NCBI RefSeq assembly: GCF_900114095.1
Contig: NZ_FORV01000001.1
Span: forward strand, 682,001 to 746,000
DNA length: 64,000 bases
Direction of reading: 5' to 3'
Source: Sphingomonas sp. NFR04
Lineage (GTDB): Bacteria; Pseudomonadota; Alphaproteobacteria; Sphingomonadales; Sphingomonadaceae
Made by a program: the position numbers and the translations under genes. Position 1 is the stretch's first letter, and each line of letters starts with the position of its first letter. Of the stretch, positions 62,409 through 64,000 are shown one piece after another. The notes under the pieces are model-generated. The model worked only from the letters and a program-made list of their open reading frames with translations. It did no database searches and was not told the DNA's origin.

Positions 62409-63893
62409 GTGGACCGGAATCACATTCTCGCGATCGATCAGGGCACCACCTCGACGCGCAGCGTGATCTTCGATTCGGCGGGCCGCCGCGTCGCCACCGC
62501 GCAGACCGAGTTCGAGCAGCATTATCCCGACCAGGGCTGGGTTGAGCATGATCCCGAGACGATCTGGCACGATGCGCTGACCACCGCGCGCGAGGCGTTG
62601 CTCAAGAGCGGCGTCGGCGTGGCCAGCATCGCCGCGATCGGCATCACCAACCAGCGCGAGACGACGCTCGTCTGGGACCGCGCCACCGGCACGCCGATCC
62701 ACCGCGCGATCGTCTGGCAGGACCGCCGCACCGCCGATCGCTGTGCCGAGCTCAAGGCCGAGGGTGTCGAGGCCGAGGTGCGGGCGCGTACCGGGCTGCT
62801 GGTCGATCCCTATTTCTCGGCGACCAAGCTCGGCTGGATCCTCGATCATGTGCCGGGTGCGCGGGCGCGGGCGGAGCGCGGCGAACTCGCCTTCGGCACG
62901 ATCGACAGCTTCCTGCTCTGGCGGCTCACCAGGGGCGCGGTACACGCGACCGACGTGACCAATGCCTCGCGCACCTCGCTGTTCAATATCCACAGGGGCG
63001 AGTGGGACGCCGAGCTGTGCCGGCTCTTCGGCATTCCGATGGCGCTGCTCCCCGCGGTGCACGACAATGCCCATGTCTATGGGATGACCGATCCCGAATG
63101 GTTCGGCCTGCCGATCCCGATCGCGGGCATGGCGGGGGACCAGCAGGCGGCGCTGTTCGGCCAATGCTGCTTCGCGCCGGGCACTGCCAAGTCGACCTAT
63201 GGCACCGGCTGCTTCCTGCTGCTCAACACCGGCGACAAGGCGGTGACGTCCGAACACCGGATGCTGACCACCCCCGCCTATCGCATCAACGGCCGGACCG
63301 CCTATGCGCTGGAAGGCTCGATCTTCGTCGCGGGGGCGGCGATCAAATGGCTGCGCGACGGTATCGGGGTGATCACCCATGCCCGCCAGACCAACGACAT
63401 GGCGACGCGGGTGTCGGACAGTCACGGCGTCTACATGGTGCCAGCGTTCGTCGGCCTCGGCGCGCCGCACTGGGATCCCGAGGCGCGCGGCGCGATCTTC
63501 GGGCTGACGCTCAGCGCCACGCAAGCGCACCTTGCCCGTGCCGCGCTGGAGGCGGTGGCCTATCAGACCTACGATCTCGTTGCCGCGATGGTGCAGGATG
63601 GCGGCGTGCGACCGGCGATGCTGCGCGTCGACGGCGGCATGGCGGCGAACGACTGGCTGTGCCGGTTCCTCGCCGATGTGCTGGATGTCGCGGTGGAGCG
63701 GCCGGACGACCTGGAGACGACCGCGCGCGGCGCCGCCTTCCATGCCGGGCTGGCGGTGGGGCTGTGGTCCGGGCTCGACGAGCTCTCGGCGATCTGGTCG
63801 CGCCAGGCGTGCTTCGAGCCGGCGATGGAGGCGGGGCATCGCACGACGTTGCTGGCCGGGTGGCATGACGCCTTGCGGCGGACGCTGGGGTGA
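62409..63893 (+). CDS. glpK: Glycerol kinase
   Basis: 494 residues, phosphorylates glycerol with ATP. FGGY family: ILAIDQGTTSTRSVIFDSAG near the N-terminus, TNQRETTLVWDRATGTPIHRAIVWQDRRT, and the late GGMAANDWLCRFLADVLD motif. GTG at 62409 follows GGAGGGG 5 bases before; the ORF also opens at TTG codons 62394 and 62406. Divergent from glpD and likely controlled by the same repressor. Confidence 0.96.
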   Translation: MDRNHILAIDQGTTSTRSVIFDSAGRRVATAQTEFEQHYPDQGWVEHDPETIWHDALTTAREALLKSGVGVASIAAIGITNQRETTLVWDRATGTPIHRAIVWQDRRTADRCAELKAEGVEAEVRARTGLLVDPYFSATKLGWILDHVPGARARAERGELAFGTIDSFLLWRLTRGAVHATDVTNASRTSLFNIHRGEWDAELCRLFGIPMALLPAVHDNAHVYGMTDPEWFGLPIPIAGMAGDQQAALFGQCCFAPGTAKSTYGTGCFLLLNTGDKAVTSEHRMLTTPAYRINGRTAYALEGSIFVAGAAIKWLRDGIGVITHARQTNDMATRVSDSHGVYMVPAFVGLGAPHWDPEARGAIFGLTLSATQAHLARAALEAVAYQTYDLVAAMVQDGGVRPAMLRVDGGMAANDWLCRFLADVLDVAVERPDDLETTARGAAFHAGLAVGLWSGLDELSAIWSRQACFEPAMEAGHRTTLLAGWHDALRRTLG

Positions 63894-63904
63894 CCACAAC
63901 TTTA

Positions 63905-64000
63905 GCCCCTCCTCCTGGGAGGAGGGGTTGGGGGTGGAGGGATTCCAGAACAGAGGTTGGTCTCGGTGAGACCCTGCCCCACCCCAACCCCTCCCCTGAA
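63905..64000. repeat. Extragenic inverted repeat at the right edge
   Basis: A 10-base hairpin CCCCTCCTCC/GGAGGAGGGG (63906-63915, 63918-63927), then GGGGTTGGGGGTGG-type and CCACCCCAACCCC-type arms (63925-63937 and ~63980-63993). GC-rich interspersed repeat cut by the window end; may also act as the glpK terminator. Confidence 0.6.

Noticed and set aside
1..64000. tRNA, rRNA, CRISPR arrays, transposases, integrases, phage genes
   Set aside because: I looked for these on both strands and found no support in the window.

Overview
The window looks like chromosomal DNA of a GC-rich alphaproteobacterium of the Sphingomonas type. I infer this from the strong GC bias, many GTG starts with four-base stop/start overlaps, the fused cysNC gene, five TonB-dependent receptors or receptor-like loci with carbohydrate and phosphate genes, and a GntR/MocR regulator. 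No rRNA, tRNA, CRISPR array, integrase or transposase was seen.

Layout. 1-3.1 kb: a TPR sensor histidine kinase (running off the left edge) translationally coupled to an EAL phosphodiesterase. 3.4-5 kb: a 20-codon ORF with hairpins, then UDP-glucose dehydrogenase. 5-8.7 kb: sulfate activation (cysD, cysNC, cysQ). 9-13.2 kb: a TonB-dependent receptor divergent from a histidine acid phosphatase/phytase. 13.2-19.5 kb: a glycosyltransferase with a polysaccharide deacetylase, a MocR regulator, a DUF983 protein and small unknown genes.

19.5-30.5 kb: a three-subunit molybdopterin/[2Fe-2S]/triheme cytochrome c oxidoreductase, followed by a FixJ-type response regulator, two PAS histidine kinases, a receiver-only regulator, a 49-codon ORF and an unknown 239-residue protein. 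The spacers of this block share a repeated palindrome, TAC-N4-GTA (six perfect copies), which suggests a local regulon. A collapsed remnant of a cNMP-domain thioredoxin-reductase-like gene lies inside it.

30.6-40.3 kb: a self-contained type I secretion operon whose first gene is a GH81 endo-beta-1,3-glucanase carrying four C-terminal repeats that each end in D-x-N-G-D-G, followed by TolC-, HlyB- and HlyD-like genes. 40.4-47.2 kb: glmS, a lipoprotein, glmU, gph, and L-serine dehydratase behind a tandem glycine riboswitch.

47.3-64 kb: a secreted alpha/beta hydrolase and three tandem paralogous TonB-dependent receptors, then (still on the minus strand) GH31 glycosidase, MFS transporter, DeoR/GlpR regulator and glpD in one overlapping operon, divergent from glpK across an operator array of TTCG(C/T)T half-sites. 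This suggests import and cleavage of a glycoside and feeding of glycerol into central metabolism. Extragenic inverted repeats lie at 47.2 kb and at the right edge.
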